DNA of 64,000 nt from an uncultured Hyphomicrobiales bacterium (GCA_903828145.1 CAIKKY010000015.1:1-64000), one strand, 5' to 3'; shown: positions 51,991 to 60,831, numbered from the stretch's first letter. Notes: a model not told the origin generated them from the sequence alone. Program-made: numbers and translations.

Positions 51991-54135
51991 ATGGACGCGA
52001 CGATTGATCTCAAGGCCGTTCTGGGCCTTCTCCAGCGGCGGTTCTGGCTGGTTGCGCTGGTCATGGCGCTGGTGCTCGGGGTCGCGGGGATCGTGCTGTT
52101 GACACTGAAGCCCGTCTATACGGCAACGGCGCTGGTGCTGGTCGATCCCAGCAAGAAGAACCTGATGGACCCCGAGTCTCAGCTGTCGGGGTCGAGTTCG
52201 GATTCGCTGCGGGTAGACAGCGAGGTGGAACTCGTGAAGTCCGAGACCACGCTGCTCAGCGTTACCGATCAGCTCGATCTCGTCTCCGACCCGGAATTTG
52301 GCCTGTCGCTGGGGCTCAAGGACATGATCCTTGCCTTTTTGCGTCTCGGCGAGCCGACCCTGCCCACGGGCGAGGAAGCCGTGCAGGCCGTGATCGACAA
52401 ATTGCGGCAATCCGTCGGCGCACAGCGCAAGGGGCTGACCTATCTCATTGCGGTGAATGCGAAATCCGGCCGTCCGGAGTTTGCTGCCGCGCTCGCCAAT
52501 GCCGTTGCCGACACCTACATTCTCCAGCAGCTTAACGCGAAGGTGGAGTCCATCCGCGCCTCAGGCCGGGTGGTGGACGGGCGGATTGCCGAGGCCAATG
52601 CGGCGGTGGCGCAATCGGAAGAGGCGTTTGACAGTTTCGTTGAGCAAAATCTCGACCGGATCAGCGCCGCCACGGGCCGGAGCGATCTCGCCGGGGTGCG
52701 CGAAGAGCTGCAAAAGCTGAATTCGAGCCGCACCGAAGCGCAGCTTGTAGCCGATCTGGCGCAGCAGAGCCTCGCGAGCCGGGACTGGAGCAAGCTGGCC
52801 GACAGCGTGAAGGACGAGGCGATCCGTCGGCTTGAAACCGAGCGCCGGAAACTGCTCGAAAGCCTGAGCACAGCTGCCGAGGGCGCCAAGCCCTATGTCG
52901 ATCTGCAGGCGAGCCTCAACAGCGTGGAAGCCGAGCTGAACACGGCGGGCGAAGGGGCGGTGACCGCGCTGAAAAAGCAGGTGGCCGAAACGCAGGCGCG
53001 CGCCACTGAAATGCGTGCCGATTTGAGAAAGACGATTTTGCAGGGCGATCTGCCCTCGGACATCCTCACCAGCATCTATGCGATGCAGCAGAATTCTGAA
53101 ATCGCGCGAAGCCAGTATCAGACGCTGCTGACGCGGCAGACGGAACTCTCGAACCAGGAATATCTGCAATTGCCGGATGCACGGGTGGTGTCGCCGGCGA
53201 CGCCGCCCTCGAAGCCGAGTTTCCCCACACCGTCGATTATCCTGTTCGCTGCTGCGGCGGCGGGGCTGGGGCTCGGCATTGCGCTGGCGCTGCTCGTTGA
53301 AAATTTCGTCGGCGGGTTCACCAGTGAGGCTCAGGCCGAAACACTGCTGCGCACGCCCATTGTCTCGGTGATCCCCCGGTACCGCACGCAACGCCGCGGC
53401 GGCACGGAGTCGCTCTCGGCGGCGGATGCGCTGGTGGTGTCGCCCCTCTCCGTTTACTCCGAAGCGATCCGGCGGATCCGCATCGGCATAGATCAGGCGA
53501 TCCGACGGGCGCGGGCCGGGGGCGCGGGCGGGCGGGGCCCCGGTGTGGTGGTCATGGTCTCCTCGGCGGCTCCCAGCGAGGGTAAATCCACGGTATCGCT
53601 CTCGTTGGCGCGGGCCTATGCGCTGTCGGGCCAGACGACGCTGCTGATTGATTGCGATCTGCGCAAGCCGAGCGTGCATCGGCAGATCGGGCTCGATCCG
53701 TCCAACGGGCTCCTCGATTTTCTGAGCAATGCCGGCGATGATTTCGACATCAAGAAAATCATGACCATCGACAAGGGTTCCGGCGCGCAGGTGGTGCTGG
53801 GGTCGCGGCGCAGCGATATTCCGACGGATCAGCTGATTGCCGGCAAGACCTTCGCCCGCCTCATAACGGCGGCCCGGAAGAATTTCGATGTGGTGGTGCT
53901 CGATACCCCGCCCGTCGGCCCGGTGGTCGATGGGCTCTATCTGAAGAGCTTCGCCGATGCGATCGTGTTCGTGGTCAAATGGTCGGCCACGCCGCAGCAG
54001 GAAGTGCGCGCGGCGGTGACATCACTGGATGAGGCCAAGGGCAGTGACGTGCCGCTCGTTGCTGTGCTCAATATGGAGAACACGAGCCGCATCGCCTATC
54101 GCGGCCGCTATGGCGGCTATTACACCGAGGAATAG
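51991..54135 (+). CDS. Polysaccharide co-polymerase with BY-kinase domain (ExoP/Wzc-like)
   Basis: The protein has 714 residues. A Wzz domain is bounded by membrane helices at about 20-40 and 414-437, with a coiled-coil periplasmic part between (190-390). The cytoplasmic bacterial tyrosine kinase has Walker A SSAAPSEGKST (524-534), Walker A' LLIDCDLRKP (551-560) and Walker B VVVLDTPPV (634-642). The C-terminus YRGRYGGYYTEE carries four tyrosines (703, 707, 710, 711) for autophosphorylation. It controls chain length and export of exopolysaccharide. It ends the operon starting at 49032 or 48538. Confidence 0.93.
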   Translation: MDATIDLKAVLGLLQRRFWLVALVMALVLGVAGIVLLTLKPVYTATALVLVDPSKKNLMDPESQLSGSSSDSLRVDSEVELVKSETTLLSVTDQLDLVSDPEFGLSLGLKDMILAFLRLGEPTLPTGEEAVQAVIDKLRQSVGAQRKGLTYLIAVNAKSGRPEFAAALANAVADTYILQQLNAKVESIRASGRVVDGRIAEANAAVAQSEEAFDSFVEQNLDRISAATGRSDLAGVREELQKLNSSRTEAQLVADLAQQSLASRDWSKLADSVKDEAIRRLETERRKLLESLSTAAEGAKPYVDLQASLNSVEAELNTAGEGAVTALKKQVAETQARATEMRADLRKTILQGDLPSDILTSIYAMQQNSEIARSQYQTLLTRQTELSNQEYLQLPDARVVSPATPPSKPSFPTPSIILFAAAAAGLGLGIALALLVENFVGGFTSEAQAETLLRTPIVSVIPRYRTQRRGGTESLSAADALVVSPLSVYSEAIRRIRIGIDQAIRRARAGGAGGRGPGVVVMVSSAAPSEGKSTVSLSLARAYALSGQTTLLIDCDLRKPSVHRQIGLDPSNGLLDFLSNAGDDFDIKKIMTIDKGSGAQVVLGSRRSDIPTDQLIAGKTFARLITAARKNFDVVVLDTPPVGPVVDGLYLKSFADAIVFVVKWSATPQQEVRAAVTSLDEAKGSDVPLVAVLNMENTSRIAYRGRYGGYYTEE

Positions 54136-54146
54136 GGCCGCGCCGA

Positions 54147-54422
54147 TCAGTGGTGCATCGGCCGGGGGCCGAGAAGATCCGATGACAGGCGGTCGGCGGC
54201 GCGGCGCGATTCATCAATGGCAGCGCGGCTCGGTGCCGAGGTGCGGGGCACGGGCCGGGGAGCCGGTGCAGCTCGGTCGGCCTGCGGCCAGGACTTCTGG
54301 TTCCTGGGCAGACGAGCTGCTGATTTTACCGGGAGCTTGGGGCTGGGAGAGGACAGGGCCGCGCCCATCAGCACGAGCACCAGTATACCCAGACCTATCA
54401 TTGATGAGACCATAAATTCCAT
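54147..54422 (-). CDS. Small single-pass membrane protein
   Basis: ATG 54422 is preceded by GTGAGG at about 8 bases. The 91-aa product begins with one helix (MVSSMIGLGILVLVLMGAAL) and continues with a basic, Pro/Ala/Arg-rich cytoplasmic or periplasmic tail of 65 residues without predicted fold. It converges on the BY-kinase gene (11-base gap). Family not recognised. Confidence 0.5.
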   Translation of the reverse strand: MEFMVSSMIGLGILVLVLMGAALSSPSPKLPVKSAARLPRNQKSWPQADRAAPAPRPVPRTSAPSRAAIDESRRAADRLSSDLLGPRPMHH

Positions 54423-54554
54423 AACAACACCTCACTAACGTGAGCAGAGACTGCCGATGATGGCAGCTTCACGCAACACAATGTGCTACCCATGGCAAAT
54501 GCGCATGGATAATTGGCGTGCTTAATCTGGAAAATTTTAGCTAAAGACTAAAGC

Positions 54555-54716
54555 TCAGCCGTGCGTGATGGCGAGGACCAGGGCCACAACCGGCAACCAC
54601 GCCAGAACAGCCAGCCCGAGCAGCGTCCAGCCGAGCGGCAGGGACAGGCCCGCCGGAACGGCAAGGCCGGTCGCGGGGGGGATGTGGACTGACGAGACTG
54701 AAGCGAGTGTGTTCAT
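54555..54716 (-). CDS. Possible 53-aa membrane protein
   Basis: From ATG 54716 the frame encodes MNTLASVSSVHIPPATG and one long hydrophobic helix (LGWTLLGLAVLAWLPVVALVLA) to the end. The ribosome binding site is weak. The hydrophobic design and isolated position make a real small membrane protein possible, but there is little other support. Confidence 0.35.
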   Translation of the reverse strand: MNTLASVSSVHIPPATGLAVPAGLSLPLGWTLLGLAVLAWLPVVALVLAITHG

Positions 54717-55050
54717 GGCGACCAGTCTGCCCGCGAAGTCGCACGCTGACCAGCATCGCATCAACGCGTAGTTTCGAAGGCGTTAAGCCTGCCGGGCAAA
54801 ATGAACCGGTGGGGGGAGGAACTGGTGCGCCGGTCGGCATGAAACTGAGAACTCTTATGTTATTCAATTCCTTATATAATTTTGAGCCGCGACGGGCGAA
54901 GGGGAGCGAAAGGACGGCCGGTGGACGACAACGAATAAGTCCTGAAAGTGCAGTCTTGCCACAACGCGCGCCGCTCACGGGCGGGTCATGGGCATCCAAG
55001 TCAACCTGCCCGCTGATCCCGTGTAAATCTCCAGTTGGCTGGGGCCTACG
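54717..55050. other. Spacer without recognised gene
   Basis: About 330 bases between the small membrane ORF and the IS3 fossil. It contains an AT-rich patch (54855-54885) and no ORF with a visible domain. It probably marks the boundary between the exopolysaccharide locus and the mobile region. Confidence 0.45.
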
Positions 55051-55251
55051 AACCTCGGACCAGACGTAATAGAGGCTCTGGGCAATGCCTTCCTTGCGGC
55101 AGATCTCGGCGATGCTTTCTTAGCCGCGGAGGCCGTCCTGCACGATCCGGATCTAGTCTTCGGCAGAGAACTGACGCCGAGTCGCACGCTGGATGTCCTT
55201 CGCCAGCTGCTCGTCAGGCGTCGTCTTCGAGGTCACGGGGCTTGGTCTCAT
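55051..55251 (-). pseudogene. Decayed IS3-family OrfA with two nonsense codons
   Basis: From ATG 55251 (GGAACGAAG upstream) the minus strand encodes TPDEQLAKDIQRATRRQFSA, then E-D-stop-IRIVQDGLRG-stop-ESIAEICRKEGIAQSLYYVW. This is a clear match to the helix-turn-helix OrfA of IS3-family transposases (usual text: RR+FSAE+KIRIVL+GLRGE+SIAELCR+EGI..S.YY.W). The stops are TAG at 55155-55153 and TAA at 55122-55120, both in frame. The sequence breaks off after YYVWSE, so the C-terminus and OrfB are lost. Confidence 0.85.
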
Positions 55252-55474
55252 CTTCGTTCCTACGTCACTGCGATGAGACGCAAAACCCTCTTATACGCGT
55301 AAACCTATACCTGCCTCAGGGGTGCTGACAGGGAACAAATAGACCTAGCTACGCTTACCCTGCAGCCCGGGGCGGCGACTTGCTCTCAAGCTGGGGCATT
55401 TCATCCAGCGCATGATCGGCCAAAGCTCCTGCTGTCAGTCGTTGATTTTATCCGGCGAAGGCACGTCAAGCGGC

Positions 55475-57649
55475 TCAAAGTGCCACTCGATAGGCTGCGA
55501 AAATGCTGAGCCCCACGATACCATTCTGTCCGAGGCTCTCTGCTACCCCTTTGACGGAGAGCGTGCGGCGGGGATCGAGGTCGTGTTCAACACCGCCGCT
55601 CAAGCGGATGTTCGTACCCGACGAAATACCCGGGGAAGCAAAGGATATGTCCTCCAAGCCTGCAATGCTGCTGGTCGCCCTGAGCAAATCGCTCGACCGC
55701 AGCAATCCAAGCTCAACTTCGGCACCAAACCTGAAGCGAGTGGACGGGCCGATTGCGCTGGTTAGTTCTGCACCTGCTAAGACTGTTGCTGAACGATATG
55801 TATATGGGTCGAAGGTCATGCCTTCGTCGACGCCAGTTTCCAGCACATCAGAATAGCCCTGACGCCGGACATAGTTGAAGCGTCCCTCCACATATCCCTG
55901 TAGCACGGAGCCCGTTTGAACATTGGCTCCCCAGCCAAGTCGTGCGGAGAGGGCATAGCTGTCCATGTCGGCAGTGCCCTCCGCAAAAGTTGCAGTTCCG
56001 ACGTAATTCCTGTGCGACAGATCGACCGAGCTGCGATCCACAATGGCAGCGACCCGGGCGAAAAAGCCCGTATAGTTGTCGTTTTCAGCATAGCTAGCCG
56101 AAGCGCCGAGCGTTATGCCGCCATTGTCCGTTACGCTCCCAACACTGCTTCCCCCGACGGAGAGGTCGGCGAAGCCCGTTACATGAATGCGATCGTCAAG
56201 TTTTTGGGCATAGCTTGCCCAGAGGCCGTTGGCTCCGGTACCCGCCATTGACGACATGCGGATGCCACCTTCCAGGCAGGCGTTCTGAGGACCGAAGGCT
56301 GAGCATTCATGATCGAGTGCCCGTGACAGCGCAGCGAGCCGCCCGCTCGTCACTCGGCTCAGACTTTCAAGGCCGGGATCGAGGATGTCGAGGTCCCATG
56401 AAAAGCCCGCAACACTCTCGCGCAGCATCCAGATGCTGTCGCCATACAACCCGAAAGCTCGATGGTCGCCGGGCGTGGACTGCGCAAACTCATTGGCGAT
56501 ATCCTCTGCGCTCAGCCCCGTCAGCACATCGGTATAAGTCCGACGCTGGAGGCTCGATCCGGCAAAGTCATTTTCCGAGCTGCCAGCATAGACACCAAAA
56601 GTCATTTGCCCGGAATGATAGGTCGGATCGATAGCAAACTGGCCATAGGCATCATCATAGATCACGACATTGTATGTGTTGGGCAGGCGGCCCTGATACG
56701 TCAACGCGCGCCCGAAACTACCCGACGTTCCCTGGTAATTGTTGATCTCGCCAATCCGGGCATCATCGGCGACATAGATGTCCGGTGTGGACGAGTTGGT
56801 GGCGGAAATCTCGCCGAAATTGGTGATCGAGGGGATGACCGGGCTGTAGATGTTGCAGCCAGCCCAGTTGGGAAGCTCATGGCATGCCGTGACAATGTTG
56901 ATCGCTGATTCCGGCCCGGTGATGCGGCCGGTATACAGGTTGAAGATGCCGCCGATCGTTGAACTGTCCTCGATCTGGATGGCATTTTCCTGACCGGTAG
57001 TCTGGATGGTCCCGGCATTCCACAACCCACCCTCGAATTTGGAATTCCATTCCAGTAGCATCGCGTGGCTGGATGAGGTAATCAGCCCCCCTGCGCGGTT
57101 GTAAAATGCCCCTTTCACGTCGGAATCGAACATGTGGACCGCAAATCCGCCCGTCGATTGCACAAGGCCGGAATTGTCCACATTCCCCAAGAGCCCGGAA
57201 TCGTAGTCAAGGAAAATGGCCTTGCCATCGGTCAGCAGGCTACCCGCGTTGAATATAGATCCGCCGGTTTTCTGTCGAATCTTGACGGCATCCTCGCCAG
57301 TCGTGGTTACATCGGCACCCGAAGACACCGTGATGGACTCGCCGGTGTCGAGGTCGCATCGACTGGAGACTGAACCGCTGACAGTGATAATGCCCGAGAC
57401 AGCGGCCGGACATGCGGACGCATTAGTCGGCAGCCATGACGCAATCAAGGCAATCGAGAGACAGAAGAACAGGTCTGAGACCGACACAGACCTTTTCCCA
57501 GCACTCAAGGCCTGCCTACGTCTCAAGGCAGTCTTCGCGCTGGAGGTGATCGCGGCAAGGTAACGCTGCAGGAGGGGGTGTCGCGCGTCGCGACCAATAA
57601 GACCTCCCCACGCCAGGCCTGTGACCTGAGTGGTATTGTTCCTGATCAT
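55475..57649 (-). CDS. Autotransporter (type V secretion) protein
   Basis: ATG 57649 follows a GGGGGG run at 7 bases; 724 residues. An extended basic N-region (RRRQALSAGKRSVS) precedes the signal core LFFCLSIALIASWLPTNASA. The passenger (about 70-400) is built of short Gly/Asn-rich strand repeats (ITTTGEDAVKIRQKTGGSIFNAGSL, FYNRAGGLITSSSH, IFNLYTGRITGPESAINI), a beta-helix pattern. From about 450 the autotransporter beta-barrel follows (LWASYAQKL, GGITLGASASY, GWGANVQTGSVLQGYVEGRFNYVR, and a last strand IFAAYRVAL). Probable adhesin or surface factor. It is divergent from the HilA-like regulator and lies in the mobile region. Confidence 0.88.
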   Translation of the reverse strand: MIRNNTTQVTGLAWGGLIGRDARHPLLQRYLAAITSSAKTALRRRQALSAGKRSVSVSDLFFCLSIALIASWLPTNASACPAAVSGIITVSGSVSSRCDLDTGESITVSSGADVTTTGEDAVKIRQKTGGSIFNAGSLLTDGKAIFLDYDSGLLGNVDNSGLVQSTGGFAVHMFDSDVKGAFYNRAGGLITSSSHAMLLEWNSKFEGGLWNAGTIQTTGQENAIQIEDSSTIGGIFNLYTGRITGPESAINIVTACHELPNWAGCNIYSPVIPSITNFGEISATNSSTPDIYVADDARIGEINNYQGTSGSFGRALTYQGRLPNTYNVVIYDDAYGQFAIDPTYHSGQMTFGVYAGSSENDFAGSSLQRRTYTDVLTGLSAEDIANEFAQSTPGDHRAFGLYGDSIWMLRESVAGFSWDLDILDPGLESLSRVTSGRLAALSRALDHECSAFGPQNACLEGGIRMSSMAGTGANGLWASYAQKLDDRIHVTGFADLSVGGSSVGSVTDNGGITLGASASYAENDNYTGFFARVAAIVDRSSVDLSHRNYVGTATFAEGTADMDSYALSARLGWGANVQTGSVLQGYVEGRFNYVRRQGYSDVLETGVDEGMTFDPYTYRSATVLAGAELTSAIGPSTRFRFGAEVELGLLRSSDLLRATSSIAGLEDISFASPGISSGTNIRLSGGVEHDLDPRRTLSVKGVAESLGQNGIVGLSIFAAYRVAL

Positions 57650-57894
57650 TTCTAGCCCCCCTTGGACCGGCATCTCATGCCAGACTGCAGCAGCCGTAGT
57701 TCTATCTAAAACAGACCGAACTGGACTGACGTATTCTTGACCAATCCTGACCAGAGCAGGCACGTTGTATGGGGCTCAACCTGATAGTCTTACGGATGCA
57801 TTACATGATCCAAATGGTGTCTTCAGATGTGTCGGAACGAACGGGCGTATAGCTGGCGCTCTCCGATGGCCTTGTCAGTCGGAGTTAATAGCCG

Positions 57895-59205
57895 ATGAAA
57901 TCCGACAGCAGGCAATATCACTTCGGTCCCTTCACTTTCTCTGTGGCGCGGGGTCTGCATCGCGGCGAGGAGCCAATTCCGCTGCCGCCACGGGTTCAGG
58001 CCCTGCTGCTCCATCTCCTGGACGCGAGGGGGGATTTTGTCCGCAAAGATGTGCTCAGGGAAGCAATAGGTGACGGAACACCCGCCTCCGACGCCAGCCT
58101 CTGGCGATCCGTGTACCTGCTCCGAACCGCTCTCCAAGACACGAACGAACAAATCATCCGCACTGGTTACGGCAAGGGCGTGCGGATTATCGCCGACTTC
58201 CCGGAAGACCCATCGCCACCGCAAGTCTCCGGGATTGTAGAGACCCAGCAGCACTGGGGAATGTCGGGACTGTCTGCTCATTTCGCTCAACATGCGGCCA
58301 CTGGCGAGCAGATGATCCGCACCGCCTTCGAGCTAGCATCTACCCGAACTGACCGACAGTTTCAGCTCGCAGGGGCGGTGCTGAAGGAGGCGCTGAAGCG
58401 CTTCCCAAACCTTGCTCTTGCGCCGAGCGTACATGCCGATGTGGAAACATCACGGATGTTCCGAGGATATGCTCCAGCTGGCGTGCTTGCCCACAATGCC
58501 CGGCAGCTCTTGGCGAAGGCGTTGAGTATCCAGCCCGGCTTGCCCTCCGCCCTTGCCACTCAGGGCTTGCTCTTAGGCGTAATTGATGACGACATTCCAG
58601 CCGGCCTTGAACTTATTGATGCATCGCTGCTGGCTGCACCAAGGGCATGGCTGTCCGGCTTCTATAAGGCATGGCTGCTCATCGGCCAGAGACGGCTTGC
58701 CGATGCGCTTGCGACACTCGATAGCGCTTTGATGGCAAGCCCGCTGGAGCGCGGCCTGCTTGGACTTAAGGGCTACGTCCTTTGGGTCAGCGGGAACGTC
58801 GATGGATGCGACGCCTTCGTAACCGAGAACCTCCGTCTTCGCCCAGATATTGACCTCCTGTGGATCTTGGACGCCGTTGTCGCGCTCAATCGGAAGCAGC
58901 ATGCCAAAGCTAATTCCAGCATGGCCTTTGCTGTCGCGCTGCATCCCGACGATACCTACGTGCTTGCGAACCACACTTGGCTTCTGGCGGCCACTGGGCA
59001 TCAGACAGAAGCGCTGGAGTTCTTGGTGAAGGCTAGCAAGAGGCGGTCGGGGTATATGTCCCCGGTTCACATTGCCATGATCCGTGCCGCCTTGGACGAC
59101 AAGGTCTCGGCAAGAAATATGCTGAAGATCGCCGACGCCGACCGGGACCCATGGCGGCTCCTGGCCTGGTGTGATCCAAGACTGACGACCTTAGGTCGGC
59201 CTTAG
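57895..59205 (+). CDS. HilA-like winged-helix regulator with helical repeats
   Basis: The protein has 436 residues. Residues 5-105 form an OmpR/PhoB-type winged helix (YHFGPFTFSVARGLHRGEEPIPLPPRVQALLLHLL, FVRKDVLREAIG, SDASLWRSVYLLRTAL, GYGKGVRI). The remaining 330 residues are TPR-like helical hairpins (LLAKALSIQPGLPSALATQGLLLG, RLADALATLDSALMASPLERGLLGLKGYVLW). There is no receiver and no membrane helix, the plan of HilA-type virulence regulators. It is divergent from the autotransporter, 245 bases apart, and is likely its regulator (inference). Confidence 0.82.
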   Translation: MKSDSRQYHFGPFTFSVARGLHRGEEPIPLPPRVQALLLHLLDARGDFVRKDVLREAIGDGTPASDASLWRSVYLLRTALQDTNEQIIRTGYGKGVRIIADFPEDPSPPQVSGIVETQQHWGMSGLSAHFAQHAATGEQMIRTAFELASTRTDRQFQLAGAVLKEALKRFPNLALAPSVHADVETSRMFRGYAPAGVLAHNARQLLAKALSIQPGLPSALATQGLLLGVIDDDIPAGLELIDASLLAAPRAWLSGFYKAWLLIGQRRLADALATLDSALMASPLERGLLGLKGYVLWVSGNVDGCDAFVTENLRLRPDIDLLWILDAVVALNRKQHAKANSSMAFAVALHPDDTYVLANHTWLLAATGHQTEALEFLVKASKRRSGYMSPVHIAMIRAALDDKVSARNMLKIADADRDPWRLLAWCDPRLTTLGRP

Positions 59206-59252
59206 GCGGCCGGTGCGACGGCGTTCGATGTCTGCCGCATACGAGCAGCACT

Positions 59253-59345
59253 TCACTCGTGGTAGCTGTATGGGGCGATCGGCAGAACCCTGCAGATCGG
59301 CTCGACCCCACTAGCATCCCGGTGCTCATCTATGAAGGCGATCAT
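59253..59345 (-). pseudogene. 5' fragment of IS3-family OrfB
   Basis: ATG 59345 overlaps the orfA stop, as in IS3 elements. The frame reads [20 protein letters not shown] and then LPIAPYSYHE before a TGA at 59255-59253, only 30 codons. The DDE catalytic domain (about 250 residues) is absent. The element cannot move on its own. Confidence 0.85.
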
Positions 59346-59671
59346 CGCTTACACGGGCGGTCGAGCTCCGCGTGGGCGAAATATGCGGAGGCCTTGCGCA
59401 GGACCTCGTTGGCCTGACGCAGTTCCCGGTTCTCCCGTTCCAGGGACTTGAGCTTCTCGGCGATATCCGTCGTCACGCCGGCACGCTTGCCACTGTCGAC
59501 CTCGGCCTTCTTGAGCCAATCATTGAGGGTGTGCGCCGAACAGCCGATCTTGCCCGCCACCGACACCACGGCCGCCCAGCGGGCCGGATACTCCCCGCCA
59601 TGTTCCTGCACCATCCGCACCGCTCTGGCGCGTACCTCACCTGAAAACTTGCTCGTCGTCTTGCTGGTCAT
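59342..59671 (-). CDS. IS3-family transposase OrfA
   Basis: ATG 59671 ([20 protein letters not shown]) gives 109 residues: a helix-turn-helix ([28 protein letters not shown]), a leucine-zipper-like coiled coil ([27 protein letters not shown]) and the end ELDRPCKR. OrfA looks intact, but its OrfB partner is truncated, so it is part of a dead element. Confidence 0.92.
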   Translation of the reverse strand: MTSKTTSKFSGEVRARAVRMVQEHGGEYPARWAAVVSVAGKIGCSAHTLNDWLKKAEVDSGKRAGVTTDIAEKLKSLERENRELRQANEVLRKASAYFAHAELDRPCKR

Positions 59672-59762
59672 GCTCCATCCTCGTCTGTTCAAGGTTGGGC
59701 ATACGGGCGCCTGCAGGTGGGACCCCGTTCCATCCAAGGGAAGACGAACCCGCTGAGTAGCA

Positions 59763-59856
59763 TGGGGCCCATCTGCGCCGCCTCCACAATGAACCTGAAC
59801 AGTTGCATGGGGCGCTCACTTTGCCGACCCCGCAGATCAAGGACAGGACAGTGACT
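59763..59856 (+). ncRNA. Possible bridge RNA of the IS110 element
   Basis: The left non-coding segment can fold with a GCGCC (59775-59779) / GGCGC (59811-59815) stem. Its 31-base loop contains ACAGTTGC (59799-59806), repeated at the right end of the element (60790-60797). IS110 elements are known to encode a bridge RNA whose loops pair with target and donor DNA. That this is one is inference from position and this repeat. Confidence 0.25.
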
Positions 59857-60786
59857 ATGTCCCACACCTATATCGGCGTCGACGTCGCAAAAGACTGGAT
59901 CGACGTGTTCGACCCTTCCACCTCCCGGCATGAAAGTATTCCAACCGAGAAACATTCCCTTCGAAGGTTTGCAGCGAGCGTTGGCCAAGCCATCGTCGTT
60001 CTTGAAGCATCTGGCGGCTATGAGCGCCCGATCCTCGCCGCCCTATCCGAAGCCGAGCGCCATGCGGTATGCGTGAACCCTCGACATGCCCGGGAATTTG
60101 CGCGCGCCACGGGACGCTTAGCCAAGAGTGACCGCGTTGATGCGACGGTCCTCGCTGAGATGGGAAGAGCCCTCGAGTTGGCTCCCGCTTCCCCACGCTC
60201 GGCAGAACGCCAGCGTCTGTCAGACCTCACCGCGCATCGAAACGATATCACCGCCATGATCGTCGCCGAGAAGAACAGGCTGAGAGCGACAACGGACCAA
60301 TGGATCCGACGCAGTATTCTGCAACATATGCGGGCCTTGCAGGGCAGCCAGGCGAAAGTCGAAGCTGAGATGGAAGCCGTGATCCAAGAGCACGATGACC
60401 TGCGCGACCAATATGCGCGTCTGCGCTGCGTCAAGGGGATCGGGCCCGTCATCGCGGCCACCTTGATCGCACAAATCCCTGAACTCGGTCAGCTCGATCC
60501 AAGACGGATCGCGGCCCTCGCCGGACTGGCCCCGTACGCGAACGGCTCAGGTCATCGACGCGGCAGGCGCAGCATCTGGGGAGGACGCGGGACACTGCGC
60601 CGGTGCCTCTATCTTGCCGCTCTTACCGCAAGCAGGTTTGATCCACGGTTCAACGCCTTTAAGGAACGCCTCATTGCAACTGGAAAGGCAAGAAAGCTTG
60701 TCATCGTGGCCTGTGCCCGCAAGCTGCTGACAGTTCTTGATGCGATGATACGGACCAAGACTGCCTACCAAGAACTCCCCTCCTGA
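59857..60786 (+). CDS. IS110-family DEDD transposase
   Basis: ATG 59857 follows GGACAGGACAG; 309 residues. The RuvC-like N-terminal domain has the acidic residues in YIGVDVAKDWIDV, VLEASGGYE and KSDRVDATVLAEMG. A coiled-coil linker follows. The Transposase_20 C-terminal domain has VKGIGPVIAATLIAQIPELG, IAALAGLAPYANGSG and RRGRRSIWGGRGTLRRCLYLAA, with the conserved serine in the segment GRRSIWGG. All expected parts are present, so it may be active. Confidence 0.94.
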   Translation: MSHTYIGVDVAKDWIDVFDPSTSRHESIPTEKHSLRRFAASVGQAIVVLEASGGYERPILAALSEAERHAVCVNPRHAREFARATGRLAKSDRVDATVLAEMGRALELAPASPRSAERQRLSDLTAHRNDITAMIVAEKNRLRATTDQWIRRSILQHMRALQGSQAKVEAEMEAVIQEHDDLRDQYARLRCVKGIGPVIAATLIAQIPELGQLDPRRIAALAGLAPYANGSGHRRGRRSIWGGRGTLRRCLYLAALTASRFDPRFNAFKERLIATGKARKLVIVACARKLLTVLDAMIRTKTAYQELPS

Positions 60787-60831
60787 AACACAGTTGCTAC
60801 TCAGGAGTTGGAGCCTCCAGCAAACCCGTTG

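Larger units (their letters stand above)
59253..59750 (-). mobile_element. IS3-family insertion sequence remnant
   Basis: It comprises orfA, the first 30 codons of orfB and about 80 bases upstream of orfA. The orfB side is cut at 59253, next to the end of the HilA-like gene. The other end abuts the left inverted repeat of the IS110 element. The exact left end was not determined. Confidence 0.7.
59753..60804 (+). mobile_element. IS110-family element with subterminal inverted repeats
   Basis: A perfect 10-bp inverted repeat, CTGAGTAGCA (59753-59762) and TGCTACTCAG (60795-60804), flanks the DEDD transposase gene at 59857. Such subterminal repeats are typical of the IS1111 branch of the IS110 family. 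True ends lie a few bases outside and no target duplication is expected. The left non-coding part is about 95 bases, the right about 20. On its right it borders an SDR fossil, which it may have interrupted. Confidence 0.75.
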
